Source: Bacillota bacterium (GTDB lineage: Bacteria > Bacillota > Desulfotomaculia > Desulfotomaculales > VENG01). Taken from it: a stretch of DNA of 64,000 bases. The stretch's first letter is position 1. Every line of letters begins with the position of its first letter. Below the pieces are notes generated by a model that searched no databases, was not told where the DNA came from, and saw nothing but the letters and a program-made list of their open reading frames with translations. Location of the stretch: positions 23,961-87,960 of the forward strand of contig VENG01000009.1 of the NCBI GenBank assembly GCA_009711705.1, in the 5' to 3' direction. Positions 1 to 8,610 of the stretch are shown here, piece by piece. Made by a program: the position numbers and the translations under genes.

Positions 1-347
1 TAGAGAGTGTTGTGTTGTGATACAAGTATAAACCAATCCAAAGTTCTCAATGCTAGAAAATAATTTTATCACTCCCAAGGGAAAATTTATTCTTCTTTGT
101 CTCACATCAGACATCAGAGCCGATATTACACTCTTTGAAAAAATTCTTATGTCAATTAAAATCTTTTATAATTAATATTTCCAACTGTTTGGAAACCTCT
201 TTTACTTTTTATATGCCATTTCTTCCTTGATTGTTCATCCTTAATTAATTCGCATTAACTAATTAGCTGCTCATTCATAATTTACACACTTACCCCATAA
301 ACATTAAACAATACTTACCCGATAACCTTGAGTGAGGTGGAAGCATT
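1..347. other. AT-rich intergenic left edge
   Basis: I see no coding region or RNA gene here. The stretch is very AT-rich and ends in a GAGTGAGGTGG ribosome binding region directly before the first gene. It may hold the promoter of that gene, but no clear -35/-10 pair stands out. Confidence 0.5.
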
Positions 348-896
348 ATGGCGCGTCAAGAAAACGAAACTGGTTCCCGAGAAGAACACCTTCACAGATG
401 GTGTTCCCTACCGGTACCGTATCCAGAACTAAGAATAAAAAGACCCAACCGTTACTATGCTGAACTTTTGTTGGAAGATTATGCCGGTCAAGTCAGTGAA
501 ATGACAGCCATCAATCAATATTTTTATCACTATATCGTTTTTGAAGAAAAATACGATGATCTCGCGGATCTGGAGGAATGCATATCGATCATTGAAATGC
601 TGCACCTGGAAATGCTAAGTAAAACCATTCGCCTGTTAGGGGTAGATCCTAAACTACGCACATTGACTCACAACAAGCATACATATTGGAATGCAGAGTA
701 TATATATTACGGGCAGGGAGTTTGTGATCGTATTGCTGCGGATATTGCTGCAGAAAAATCTGCTATTGCACAATACCGCAAACATCAAGAGCTTATTAAC
801 GACCCTTATATAGATGCTTTGCTGGAGAGAATTATTATGGATGAAAGACATCATTTAGACCTTTTTAGTAAAATGTGGGAAAAATACTGTAAATAA
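348..896 (+). CDS. ferritin-like domain protein
   Basis: This is a 182-residue, probably cytosolic, mostly helical protein. Two ExxH-type motifs typical of ferritin-like di-metal helices are visible: EMLHLEML near residues 82-89, and MDERHHLDLF near 164-173. A further Glu lies in the first helix (EDYAGQVSEMTAINQY). This arrangement resembles small rubrerythrin or manganese-catalase-like ferritin folds, which bind two iron or manganese ions and act in oxidative stress or metal storage. There is no rubredoxin-type CxxC centre, so it is not a classical rubrerythrin. The ATG is preceded by GAGGTGG at good spacing, and a strong terminator follows the stop. The substrate and metal cannot be told from the sequence. 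Confidence 0.7.
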   Translation: MARQENETGSREEHLHRWCSLPVPYPELRIKRPNRYYAELLLEDYAGQVSEMTAINQYFYHYIVFEEKYDDLADLEECISIIEMLHLEMLSKTIRLLGVDPKLRTLTHNKHTYWNAEYIYYGQGVCDRIAADIAAEKSAIAQYRKHQELINDPYIDALLERIIMDERHHLDLFSKMWEKYCK

Positions 897-924
897 ATAT
901 CCACACTCTTACTGGTACTATATT

Positions 925-951
925 AAAGCACCGCCTAATGGTGCTTTTTTT
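925..951 (+). terminator. Rho-independent terminator
   Basis: An 8 bp stem (AAAGCACC / GGTGCTTT) with a 7-nt loop runs into a T tract. It lies 28 bases after the ferritin-like gene stop. Confidence 0.85.
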
Positions 952-1080
952 GGTGCGCATAAACACCAGGTCAAGGCGGTAAAGACTTTGAAGCACCTGC
1001 ATGCAGGAAAATTCCTTATAATGTTGAATAATAGTAATAATACTTAGGAAGAACCAATATATTTCGGAGAGTGTTTTTTT

Positions 1081-1293
1081 ATGCCTGAGGAAAACGGAAA
1101 AGTAATAGAATTTAAACCTCGTAAAAAGAAAAAACTTAGAAGCGTGAATTATGTGTCTGCCGAGAAAAAAGCGCTTCTCCGTCAAAGGGAACAACAAAGA
1201 AAAAAACAAAACGATCGCCTTGGTACGATTAAAGCAGTAGGTGTTTTTTTCCTTATATGCATTGTGTTTTATATTCTAAGTGCTCTGCGCTAA
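1081..1293 (+). CDS. small basic single-pass membrane protein
   Basis: This 70-residue protein has a highly basic N-terminal half (KPRKKKKLR, then many K/R/Q residues) and one hydrophobic segment near residues 52-67 (VGVFFLICIVFYILSA). The predicted topology is N-terminus in the cytoplasm with a C-terminal anchor. An SD-like GGAGAG precedes the ATG. I do not recognise a family. Small cell-division or septum proteins can look like this, but no specific motif supports that. It stands alone between a terminator and a convergent gene. Confidence 0.55.
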   Translation: MPEENGKVIEFKPRKKKKLRSVNYVSAEKKALLRQREQQRKKQNDRLGTIKAVGVFFLICIVFYILSALR

Positions 1294-1314
1294 CAGCTCT
1301 TATTTGATCGGCGC

Positions 1315-2001
1315 TTAATCGATACTGATGATTCTTTCCACTTCTTCCATAACACTGCGTGCTTCAGGCACATCCTGTATCTGCCCCAGCACATTTTGCC
1401 AGGATAAAACCAGCGGGCGCCGCCCGTCAAAAAACGTGAGAGCTTTCACCTGTTCCATACGGCTTAAGGACCTTATTCTGCTCCGGTCACAAATAATGAA
1501 TGATACAACTTCCCGCTGATCACCTGTAAGTGCTTTCAGTATTTCTATCATTATCCTCTGCCTGATAAACTGGTGGGCAAGAATGTTCCTTCCGTTAAAA
1601 CCCAGTTTTTCCTTTCGTTTGGCCTCCCCCAGGTAAATCCTTTGCCGCGAAAAGACAGCTATATCTATTTCCGTATTACGAAGTTCATTAAAAAGCTTGT
1701 CCCGGTCACTGTCCGTATAAAAAATATCCCTCATATGCAATCTCGTGCATTGTACCGCCTCCCTGATGCTTGGTATTATCTTTTTATACTCCTTAAGAAA
1801 GTTTTCCCGGCAATCTTTATTTGTGATTGCATAATCCCGGAAACCCTTCCAGAACAATTCAAACCTTATCTGATCGTCGCATTTCTTTTTTTCCAAACCC
1901 AGAGCCATTAACACTTCTCCGGATGCGCCAAGAGAATTAAATAGGGTGACAAAAACCTTTGCCGTGAGGTTGTTTTCCGCCCTGTTAATTATAACCTTCA
2001 C
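1315..2001 (-). CDS. putative PD-(D/E)XK-fold protein
   Basis: This is a 228-residue protein. Near residues 110-130 it has TEIDIAVFSRQRIYLGEAKR, which reads as a D ... E-x-K nuclease core: Asp on one strand, a hairpin, then EAK. This is the signature of PD-(D/E)XK enzymes such as restriction endonucleases and Holliday junction resolvases. The rest is basic and mixed alpha/beta with no other recognisable domain. A strong SD (AAGGGGGTGAAGG) overlaps the start region. It is transcribed away from the next gene, with a long hairpin between them. The fold call rests on one motif, so a DNA-binding or inactive member is also possible. Confidence 0.5.
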   Translation of the reverse strand: MKVIINRAENNLTAKVFVTLFNSLGASGEVLMALGLEKKKCDDQIRFELFWKGFRDYAITNKDCRENFLKEYKKIIPSIREAVQCTRLHMRDIFYTDSDRDKLFNELRNTEIDIAVFSRQRIYLGEAKRKEKLGFNGRNILAHQFIRQRIMIEILKALTGDQREVVSFIICDRSRIRSLSRMEQVKALTFFDGRRPLVLSWQNVLGQIQDVPEARSVMEEVERIISID

Positions 2002-2131
2002 CCCCTTTGAGCGACTGTTTAAATGTTAAAGCGCTGTTCAAAATGGCTCTGAACTTTAGAAATGCCTCAATTTAAAGAAAAAAATTAACGGGTAAGGTAA
2101 ATTTACGGTTATCGACACCCGAAAAAAAGAT

Positions 2132-2179
2132 AAGACCGTAGGAAAACCCTTAACTTTAAGGGCTTTCCCACGGTCTTTT
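2132..2179. terminator. long imperfect hairpin between divergent genes
   Basis: AAGACCGT at the left pairs with ACGGTCTT at the right, and GGAAAACCCTTAA pairs imperfectly with TTAAGGGCTTTCC. A short T run follows on the + strand, and an A-rich stretch precedes it. It looks like a Rho-independent terminator, but it sits between divergently transcribed genes, where a terminator is not expected. It may be a leader attenuator for the + strand gene. Confidence 0.5.
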
Positions 2180-2237
2180 AACATTCGCGCGGGACTGAGA
2201 ATATGATGGTAACATCCTTTTATTGGGAGCGATATAA

Positions 2238-2522
2238 TTGGACATATTACATTTGATTAAATCAGCCAACTTGTTACTTGGAACCGGTGTAGTAACTTCT
2301 TCTGTTTATCTTTATGTAACCCAAAATGCCAAGATTCCTTTACTGATCTCCCTCGCTATTGTTATCGCCGGGCCCATTGAAGATCTTCTCACTAACTATG
2401 TGGAAGAATCCCCTTCCCTGTCACCTAATGATAAAAAGCATTACACCGATTTCATAGATCAGAGCACAAGCCTTGCTTTCCTGGCTCTTTTGGGACTTGC
2501 AGTTTTATGTACTGTTGACTAA
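2238..2522 (+). CDS. small membrane protein with two hydrophobic segments
   Basis: This 94-residue protein starts with TTG, preceded by GGGAG. Hydrophobic segments near residues 10-45 and 76-92 suggest two or three membrane passes, with a polar loop between them (VEESPSLSPNDKKHYTDF). No family is recognised. The start is uncertain because it is a TTG with only a moderate SD. Confidence 0.5.
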   Translation: MDILHLIKSANLLLGTGVVTSSVYLYVTQNAKIPLLISLAIVIAGPIEDLLTNYVEESPSLSPNDKKHYTDFIDQSTSLAFLALLGLAVLCTVD

Positions 2523-2532
2523 TAATAAGTAT

Positions 2533-3000
2533 TTAATCAATATTGAAGTTGAGATAGTCAACTTTCCAAGCAGGATTAGGTGCTTCAATTTCAATGGTTA
2601 ACTCATAAACCAGAGGAACAGTTATTGCCTTTACTACAGTAGGTGAAAAAATTTCTACTTCCTGCTCCGGGTTACATATAAATTTCACCTGGGCGTGAAA
2701 CTGGTCATCATAGATAATCCTATTGCTAACACCATACTCGCATATATCTTTACCCCATTCCTGCCTAATTTGCGCCAAAACGGAATTCAATTGTTCCCTG
2801 ATAAAGAAGTTATCAAAACTTATGGTTCTTAACTGTTCCAGGGTAAAAAATCCTTTACTGTACCAATGACCTTTAAAAAAGCCCTGAGCTTCTGAACTTA
2901 TCAAACTCCAAAAAGCCACAGCATCATTATCTTTAAAAATAGTATGCAGAAAGGCCAGAGCTACGCGGTGTTGTGGTCCCAATAGGTTTCTTTTTTTCAT
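2533..3000 (-). CDS. hypothetical protein
   Basis: This 155-residue soluble protein has no cysteine cluster, signal peptide or membrane segment. Its N-terminal half is helical with a FWSLISSEAQGFF stretch, and the C-terminal half is beta-rich. This loosely recalls NTF2-like cone folds, but I would not assign it. It is followed closely on the left by the convergent small membrane protein gene, and lies downstream of the next minus-strand gene with an 87-base gap. Confidence 0.45.
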   Translation of the reverse strand: MKKRNLLGPQHRVALAFLHTIFKDNDAVAFWSLISSEAQGFFKGHWYSKGFFTLEQLRTISFDNFFIREQLNSVLAQIRQEWGKDICEYGVSNRIIYDDQFHAQVKFICNPEQEVEIFSPTVVKAITVPLVYELTIEIEAPNPAWKVDYLNFNID

Positions 3001-3087
3001 TATTCCAACCTTATAAACATATTATTAAAATTATTTACTACTCTTGCAAAGTATAATAACACTGGAAAACCGCCGTGTAAACCTATC

Positions 3088-3540
3088 TTAAACACCACAA
3101 ACACGAGAAATCTCTTGGTGGAAATAATATGGTCCCTGTCCCCAATGTGCCTGGTCATGTATAACATCATTTTTAGCCAGCCATTCCAGCGCTGTTTCAA
3201 CCATGGCCAGGGCCGCCTCAGCAGCGCTTTCCTCATGGAGGACAAAGTATTCATAATCATCCATATATCCCAAGGATTCACTGTTTATGGAACTGTGTAA
3301 CACTATTGAATTACCAGGCAGCCGGGCATAGTCGAAACAAATAAAATCTTTGGTACTGCCCGCCACAAATTTCAATGCCCCGTATGGATCCGTAGCTTCC
3401 CGGGCATAAACCGCTTTACCTTTGTCCGTGGTCGGTCTTTCGTTATCATCATATAGATCATCGGGCATCAATGCTTGTCCAAATTCATCGTAAGGAATGC
3501 CATCCTCCCAATCTGATATTTCTTCAAGAGCATAGCTCAC
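3088..3540 (-). CDS. hypothetical acidic protein, SMI1/KNR4-like at most
   Basis: This 150-residue acidic protein has a consensus AGGAGGAATAGCA ribosome binding site before the ATG, so it is a real gene. FICFDYARLPGNSIVLHSS in the middle loosely resembles the core of SMI1/KNR4 immunity-type domains, but the similarity is weak. It probably shares a transcript with the gene at 2533. The function is unknown. Confidence 0.5.
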   Translation of the reverse strand: MSYALEEISDWEDGIPYDEFGQALMPDDLYDDNERPTTDKGKAVYAREATDPYGALKFVAGSTKDFICFDYARLPGNSIVLHSSINSESLGYMDDYEYFVLHEESAAEAALAMVETALEWLAKNDVIHDQAHWGQGPYYFHQEISRVCGV

Positions 3541-3751
3541 TTGCTATTCCTCCTCCCCAAAAGATTATTTGGTTTGCTATTTATCTCAATTACTTCACAC
3601 TTCCATTTTATCCTTGTCCATATGGGTAAATTTTTAAAACTTTTATAGCTATCAATAAACAAAATTGACACCATATCGCACGTTTCGCCGATTTTTTTGT
3701 GATATCTGTTAGAATTAGAAGTAGATGGAGGAGGTTATAATTCCCGACACC

Positions 3752-3784
3752 AAAAGAAAATCCGGCACCTTTTCAGATGCCGGA
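3752..3784 (-). terminator. terminator downstream of tRNA-Val
   Basis: A TCCGGCA / TGCCGGA stem with a 10-nt loop is followed on the minus strand by TTTTC TTTT. It starts 14 bases beyond the encoded CCA end of the tRNA. Confidence 0.8.
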
Positions 3785-3798
3785 CCTTTTATTATACC

Positions 3799-3873
3799 TG
3801 GTGGGCGGGAGAAGAATTGAACTTCCGACCTCTTGCGTGTCAAGCAAGCGTTCTCCCACTGAACTACCCGCCC
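3799..3873 (-). tRNA. tRNA-Val (anticodon GAC)
   Basis: The cloverleaf folds cleanly on the minus strand. The acceptor stem is GGGCGGG / CCCGCCC, the anticodon stem is CTTGC / GCAAG, and the loop TTGACAC gives anticodon GAC. The T arm contains GTTCAATTC. Discriminator A and CCA are encoded. Confidence 0.93.
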
Positions 3874-3956
3874 GAATTGTTACGTCCTTTATTATGCAAT
3901 AAATTCAGGCGGAAGTCAAGTTGAATGTGTCTTCTGTTATCTACTAACCGGGCTTT

Positions 3957-5087
3957 TTATTTCCATATTCTTACTGGCCACCAGGGTTTTCGTACGCTTT
4001 CCTTGGCCACCAGGTCCGTTCTACCCAATTCTCCTTGATCTGTTGTAAAGATCACTTGTCCTATAATATCACCTTTGTTAACCGGAGCAGTTAGTTTAGA
4101 GGCTATAACCTTCCCCTGTACTTCGGGCGGGTCTTGCGTGTCCAAATAGGCGGACACTTTTTCTTTTGCTATTGCAGGTACACTGGATTTTATACCTTCA
4201 CTTACCGAAACGTTGGGGAAAGCTTGTCCCTGCTGGCATAGAACATATATATCTGTGCTGTTAAAACCGTAATCTAAAAGCTCAACCGCATCGTCGTACC
4301 TTTTTGAGCTATGTAGAATAACTGCAATTAAGCGGCGACCGTCCCTGGTGGCGGATGCTATATAACACTTCCCTGCTTTAATGGCCGTACCTGTTTTAAC
4401 CCCGTCTATGCCCGGGTACTCTTCTTGGGTTAATACCCTGTTGGTATTTTTAATATCTTTTTCTTTAATAGGCTCGTACCAGGCAACTGTGGTTTCTTTG
4501 GTACTTACCAGCCGGTTAAAAAATTCATTTTGAAGAGCATAGCGCGTTATTATAGCCAGGTCTTGGGCCGTAGAATAATGATTGGGATTACTGTAGCCAT
4601 TGGTATTGGCAAAGCGGGTCTGAAAAGCACCCAGGGCAACTGCCTTTTTATTCATTAAGTGTATAAATGCGTCGTGACTGAGACCGATATGTTCAGCAAT
4701 GGCCACGGTGGAATCATTGGCGGAAGAGAGCAACGCAGCTTCCAGGAGGTTACTCAGGGTAATTTCATCACCGGCCTGAAGGCCTATAGTGGAACCGGTA
4801 GATACTGCTCCGGCCTTACGGCTAACAGTTACTACCTCGCCCAGGTGAGAGTATTCAAGCGCTATTATGCCGGTCATTATTTTGGTTAGGCTGGCAGGAG
4901 AGCGGCGCTTAGAACCATGCTTGTCATACAGCACCTGCCCGCTTGAAACATCCATCAAAATAGCAGCGTCAGCTTCTATTTTAGGTGCAGCGTCACTAGA
5001 GGCAGGAGAAAATACAGACATTGCCAAGATTAAAGCTAAAAAGATTAGTTTCTCTTTTTCGAACCGCAAGTTTTTCACGCCTTTCAT
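3957..5087 (-). CDS. D-alanyl-D-alanine carboxypeptidase (DacF/PBP5 type)
   Basis: This is an exported serine peptidase that trims the terminal D-Ala from peptidoglycan stem peptides. It has an N-terminal signal peptide (hydrophobic residues about 14-30), then the S11 family motifs: SLTK at 66-69, SAN at 122-124 and KTG at 231-233. A C-terminal PBP5-like beta domain covers about residues 285-350. The 376-residue length is normal. The best SD (AAAGG) is placed for a TTG nine codons before the hydrophobic core (about position 5069) rather than for the annotated ATG, so the true start may be slightly shorter. It faces away from the NodB-like gene. Spore-formers use DacF-type enzymes in cortex synthesis, but DacA or DacB roles cannot be excluded. 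Confidence 0.9.
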   Translation of the reverse strand: MKGVKNLRFEKEKLIFLALILAMSVFSPASSDAAPKIEADAAILMDVSSGQVLYDKHGSKRRSPASLTKIMTGIIALEYSHLGEVVTVSRKAGAVSTGSTIGLQAGDEITLSNLLEAALLSSANDSTVAIAEHIGLSHDAFIHLMNKKAVALGAFQTRFANTNGYSNPNHYSTAQDLAIITRYALQNEFFNRLVSTKETTVAWYEPIKEKDIKNTNRVLTQEEYPGIDGVKTGTAIKAGKCYIASATRDGRRLIAVILHSSKRYDDAVELLDYGFNSTDIYVLCQQGQAFPNVSVSEGIKSSVPAIAKEKVSAYLDTQDPPEVQGKVIASKLTAPVNKGDIIGQVIFTTDQGELGRTDLVAKESVRKPWWPVRIWK

Positions 5088-5164
5088 GGAATTTTATTCT
5101 CACAGACATAACGACACCCCCAAGAAAATAACCTTGATTAGGAGAAAATGAAGGAGGTGTGATA

Positions 5165-5869
5165 ATGCGAATATTCTATTTTGATCTGGTAAAAATATCG
5201 CGTAATTTCCTGGTGCTTTTTTTACTGGCCACAACAGCTATATTGTTTTCTATGATAGTGAGACAAAACGTCCCCAGCACAGCCGGTGCCGCCGGCAGTG
5301 TGATAACCAAAGTGCAGACCAAAGAAAAAGTTGCAGCTTTAACATTTGATATAACACTGGAAACGGATGTAGCAACAATTGCACGGTCTTTAGAGGAAAA
5401 CCAAATTACCGCTACTTTTTTCCTGGATCCGGATTGGGCCAAGAAAAACCAGAAAGCCATCCGTCACTTGGCATTAAAGGGCCATGAAATAGGCGTTTTG
5501 TTAGACAGCAAGGTGATAAAAAATAATTATCCTGAAAACATGGACAAAGCAAAGGAGCTATATTCTCTTTGGACAGGGTCATCCCTCCGGCTGGTGAGGC
5601 TTACAGACAACAAACCGGATGCAAAAGGGCCTCAAATTCTTCATTCCCATGGGTTCAAAGTTATTGGCAGCACCGTAAAGATACAAGATATGCCCGGCCA
5701 AAATGCAGACTGGCTACTGCCCGGCAGCATTTTACACATTATCCCCCAAAGTAGTAGCAGCACCACACAAAAATTGCTTACCGAAGTTATGTCTGCAGCC
5801 AAAGAAGAACATTTTCGCCTAAATACCCTTTCCGAATTATTGTCCTATGGGCCGGGTATTGTAAATTAA
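5165..5869 (+). CDS. degenerate NodB/polysaccharide deacetylase-like protein
   Basis: The ATG at 5165 is chosen because AGGAGG lies 7 bases upstream; a GTG two codons earlier overlaps the SD. The protein has an N-terminal membrane anchor or signal (about residues 10-32). It then shows the start of a NodB fold, VAALTFDITLETD, which carries the usual catalytic Asp region TFD, and ATFFLDPDW as the second strand. The metal-binding HxxxH motif of true deacetylases is absent: the corresponding segment reads HEIGVLLDSK. It is therefore probably a catalytically dead sporulation or envelope protein of the YlxY/PdaB kind. The 5'-untranslated region is shared with the divergent carboxypeptidase gene, so both may be cell-wall genes. 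Confidence 0.7.
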   Translation: MRIFYFDLVKISRNFLVLFLLATTAILFSMIVRQNVPSTAGAAGSVITKVQTKEKVAALTFDITLETDVATIARSLEENQITATFFLDPDWAKKNQKAIRHLALKGHEIGVLLDSKVIKNNYPENMDKAKELYSLWTGSSLRLVRLTDNKPDAKGPQILHSHGFKVIGSTVKIQDMPGQNADWLLPGSILHIIPQSSSSTTQKLLTEVMSAAKEEHFRLNTLSELLSYGPGIVN

Positions 5870-5920
5870 CCTGTAGTTTATTATGCGAAAATATAACGTT
5901 TTACATTCCAGATAATATTT

Positions 5921-5949
5921 TCACCCCTGGCATATACTGCCAGGGGTGA
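5921..5949. terminator. bidirectional terminator
   Basis: A perfect 12 bp stem (TCACCCCTGGCA / TGCCAGGGGTGA) with a 5-base loop is flanked by T-rich sequence on both strands. It lies between convergent genes. Confidence 0.88.
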
Positions 5950-5955
5950 TTTATT

Positions 5956-6573
5956 TTATTCGTCATCATCTTTTTTACTACTATGATTACGGCGCCAGAA
6001 GTATAACACCAGCACAACGGACAGAATGAAGAAGAACAGGCCCAATAAAACAGAGTAAGATTCCAGCTTGCCCCAATTGGCCCCCAATAACAGCCCGGCA
6101 GCGAGAAAAGTGGAGCTCCAGAATGCTGTACCAATAAAAGAAAGGACGGCAAAAGTAGTCCATGGCATACCTGCCATTCCTGCCACGTAAGCACTTAGCG
6201 GCCGAACACCGGAAATAAAACGGCCGAATACCAATACAATGACACACCGGTTACTAAACCACTCTTCTACTTTTTTTAGTCTCTTTTCATTCAAACCACC
6301 GTACTTGCCGTATTTCACCACAAAAGGCCGGCCCAGGCGGGCACCGAAGAAATAGGCCAGCATAGATCCACACCAAGAAAAACCCAGAGCTGTAGTCCAT
6401 GTAGGGACAAATTCCAATACACCGCGCCAAACCATAAAACCCGCGAACCCCAGTGCTATTTCCCCGGGAAAGGGAAGACCCGTAAATTCCATCAACATTC
6501 CCAGCCCGAGTCCAAGATATCCAAAATTGCTGATCAGACTGAGTGCCATGTCCTTAAAGTTCATATTGTCCAC
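5956..6573 (-). CDS. DedA family membrane protein (1)
   Basis: This is a 205-residue integral membrane protein of the DedA/SNARE-associated (VTT) family. These are implicated in lipid (undecaprenyl phosphate or phosphatidylethanolamine) flipping and membrane homeostasis. Visible family motifs are EFTGLPFPGEIALGFAGF near the N-terminus, the GxxxGRPFVVKYG element, and FGRFISGVRPLSAYVAGMAG, which carries the conserved arginines. The last hydrophobic segment is followed by a basic and acidic tail (KKDDDE). A paralogue lies 17 bases upstream, and the pair should be co-transcribed. The two are clearly divergent in sequence, so this is an old duplication. Confidence 0.9.
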   Translation of the reverse strand: MDNMNFKDMALSLISNFGYLGLGLGMLMEFTGLPFPGEIALGFAGFMVWRGVLEFVPTWTTALGFSWCGSMLAYFFGARLGRPFVVKYGKYGGLNEKRLKKVEEWFSNRCVIVLVFGRFISGVRPLSAYVAGMAGMPWTTFAVLSFIGTAFWSSTFLAAGLLLGANWGKLESYSVLLGLFFFILSVVLVLYFWRRNHSSKKDDDE

Positions 6574-6590
6574 CTATTAATAGAAAAAAA

Positions 6591-7211
6591 TTACTTGTGT
6601 CTCCTGCGGCGTCTCCACCAATACACTAACACCAGAAGTAAACCGACAACAACTACGACGTCCAGGCGATGGAACCAGGGTTTTAGAGCGTCCCAGTTTT
6701 GCCCCATTTTAACCCCAAGATAAACCAGTAAAATTGACCACGGTAACGATCCCAAAAAACTATAAATCAAAAACCGCCAGATATTCATACCGGCAATTCC
6801 CGCGGGCAAGGAAATAAAAGTACGTACCACCGGCATAAGGCGTGTAAAAAAGACAGTGGCCTCACCGTAACGGTTAAACCATCTTTCCGCCAGCAAAAAG
6901 TGATTATCTGAGATGCCCACGTACCGCCCGTACTTTTGTAAAAAGGGGCGGCCGCCCCATAAACCCAGATAATAAGAAACAACTGAGCCGCCAATGCCGC
7001 CGAAGGTTCCTGCCATTACTGCACCCCAAAAGGTAAGCCTGCCCGTGGATACCAAATACCCACCGAAAGGCAGTATAATTTCACTGGGCAAGGGTATGTT
7101 CGCACTCTCTATGGCCATACCAATGGCCAACCCCCAGTAACCCAGGGCCGCAATGAATTCAGTAACCCGGGCTGCCACTATTTCCATTATAGTTTGAAAT
7201 AATTCAAACAA
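6591..7211 (-). CDS. DedA family membrane protein (2)
   Basis: This 206-residue DedA/VTT protein has the family motifs ESANIPLPSEIILPFGGYLV, GRPFLQKYGRYVG and FTRLMPVVRTFISLPAGIAG. It has about five hydrophobic segments and ends in a very basic WWRRRRRHK tail. It is the first gene of a two-gene tandem with the DedA at 5956. The upstream hairpin at 7243-7270 separates it from the preceding minus-strand gene. Substrate specificity cannot be read from the sequence. Confidence 0.9.
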   Translation of the reverse strand: MFELFQTIMEIVAARVTEFIAALGYWGLAIGMAIESANIPLPSEIILPFGGYLVSTGRLTFWGAVMAGTFGGIGGSVVSYYLGLWGGRPFLQKYGRYVGISDNHFLLAERWFNRYGEATVFFTRLMPVVRTFISLPAGIAGMNIWRFLIYSFLGSLPWSILLVYLGVKMGQNWDALKPWFHRLDVVVVVGLLLVLVYWWRRRRRHK

Positions 7212-7238
7212 AAAGCTCCCCTACCTCATTAGTCAAGT

Positions 7239-7270
7239 AAAACTTCTCCCACCTTTTTATGAGGGAGAAG
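7239..7270 (-). terminator. terminator after the SEC-C gene
   Basis: An 8 bp stem (CTTCTCCC / GGGAGAAG) with a 12-base loop is followed on the minus strand by TTTTA. It lies 30 bases past the stop of the SEC-C protein gene. Confidence 0.7.
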
Positions 7271-7299
7271 CTGCATAAATGACTATTTTGACCGTTTTT

Positions 7300-8514
7300 T
7301 TATTTTCGCTTGGAAAGGTAATGAGATAAGAAAGATATGGTATTACTTACTCTACGGATACTGTCAGACTTGCCACAAGTAGAGTACCGCTCGTCACAAT
7401 CTTTCAAGTTAAGGATTTTGCGGATAGAACGGTATTTGCCTGAAATGGTGGAAGCTGATATGCCATATCTCTCAGCCAATGAAATTTGGTTTTCACGATC
7501 ATCTTTTTCCAGTCTGGACACCGTATATACAATGGCTGCTACCCAAACTTCCGGTTTGCGAAAGGCCGGCCTCTCCAATGATGTAAAGTCATACCACAAA
7601 CGCAGTGCATTGCTCACCTGTTGAGAATCATACCTAAATGTATAAAGCTCCTCCGCTACTTCCCGTGCCACGCGCTGATAACGAGCTTCTCTCCAGGGAA
7701 AATCCTCAGGCACCGTACAGTGACTGTTAAAATCAATTTCTTGGAATAATTGTTCCGGTCGCCCTTCTTCACAATCCTCATCCAGCCATTCTAAACCGGA
7801 ATCTGTAGTAATTTGCATCACAACACTATTCACCACGTGGCTGCGTTCCCTGAGGTAGAACTTCCAATCCTCCGGGTGATTACGGTTCTCCCAAAAACGA
7901 AAAGCATCGGCGAACAGTTTTTTTAATAAGATACTCCTACAGTTGCTCGGCAAAGCTAAGCCGCTGGTGGAAAATTCATTTTCGTCTCCAACGGGTAAAA
8001 TGCGCATGTAAAGAATAAAACCAGGATTAATTTCTTTTACCGCGTTGACATCCGTTACTACCAGCTGGTCACGCAATAGCAAATCTTCTAGAAAAAGTTT
8101 CCCGGGATAAACAGCCTTAACTTCATAGAGACTGTTTGCTGCTCGGGACCAACCTTCCAAAAGGAACTTCTCATCGTCACTCAAAGTAGTTAACCTTTTG
8201 AATTTATCAATAATCCTATCTCCGTCCGGGAGCCTGAAATCAAATATAAACCATTCAAAACAGCGTTCCATTAAAAAGTCGTCGTCAAAATCATTTATAC
8301 TAACGTCAAGGTGCCGAAAGTATAATTCCTGGGCCCGGGAGGCATCTTTAGCAAACTCATACCTTCCCACATAGTCACCCAGCAAACGGCGCAGTTTTTG
8401 TCCCACCTTACGCAAACGCACTTGAGTTAAAGAAACAACGTTTGAGGTGCTTCCACAGCACACCTCATATTCCACCCCACTGCCACATGGACAGGGCATA
8501 CTTTTTTTTGCCAA
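7300..8514 (-). CDS. SEC-C zinc motif protein with C-terminal HTH-like region
   Basis: This protein of about 404 residues begins with a SEC-C motif, CPCGSG followed by CCG, a zinc-binding knuckle also found at the end of SecA. The middle is an uncharacterised helical domain. The C-terminal segment ISLAERYGISASTISGKYR looks like a helix-turn-helix. I place the start at TTG 8514 because GGGGAGGTG lies just upstream; an upstream GTG at 8532 would lie inside the SD. AT-rich sequence upstream contains TATAAT-like hexamers. The domain arrangement suggests a nucleic-acid-binding or regulatory protein of unknown target. Confidence 0.6.
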   Translation of the reverse strand: MAKKSMPCPCGSGVEYEVCCGSTSNVVSLTQVRLRKVGQKLRRLLGDYVGRYEFAKDASRAQELYFRHLDVSINDFDDDFLMERCFEWFIFDFRLPDGDRIIDKFKRLTTLSDDEKFLLEGWSRAANSLYEVKAVYPGKLFLEDLLLRDQLVVTDVNAVKEINPGFILYMRILPVGDENEFSTSGLALPSNCRSILLKKLFADAFRFWENRNHPEDWKFYLRERSHVVNSVVMQITTDSGLEWLDEDCEEGRPEQLFQEIDFNSHCTVPEDFPWREARYQRVAREVAEELYTFRYDSQQVSNALRLWYDFTSLERPAFRKPEVWVAAIVYTVSRLEKDDRENQISLAERYGISASTISGKYRSIRKILNLKDCDERYSTCGKSDSIRRVSNTISFLSHYLSKRK

Positions 8515-8610
8515 CACCTTCACCTCCCCCACATTGCGGGGATACTATACTATATTATATTATTCCACACTGCATAATGTTTTCCTGCCAAACACCTTCC
8601 CGTCCAACGG

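Noticed and set aside
865..1209. Minus-strand 114-residue ORF over the first terminator
   Set aside because: It runs through the terminator and opposite two + strand genes, with no SD and low-complexity composition.
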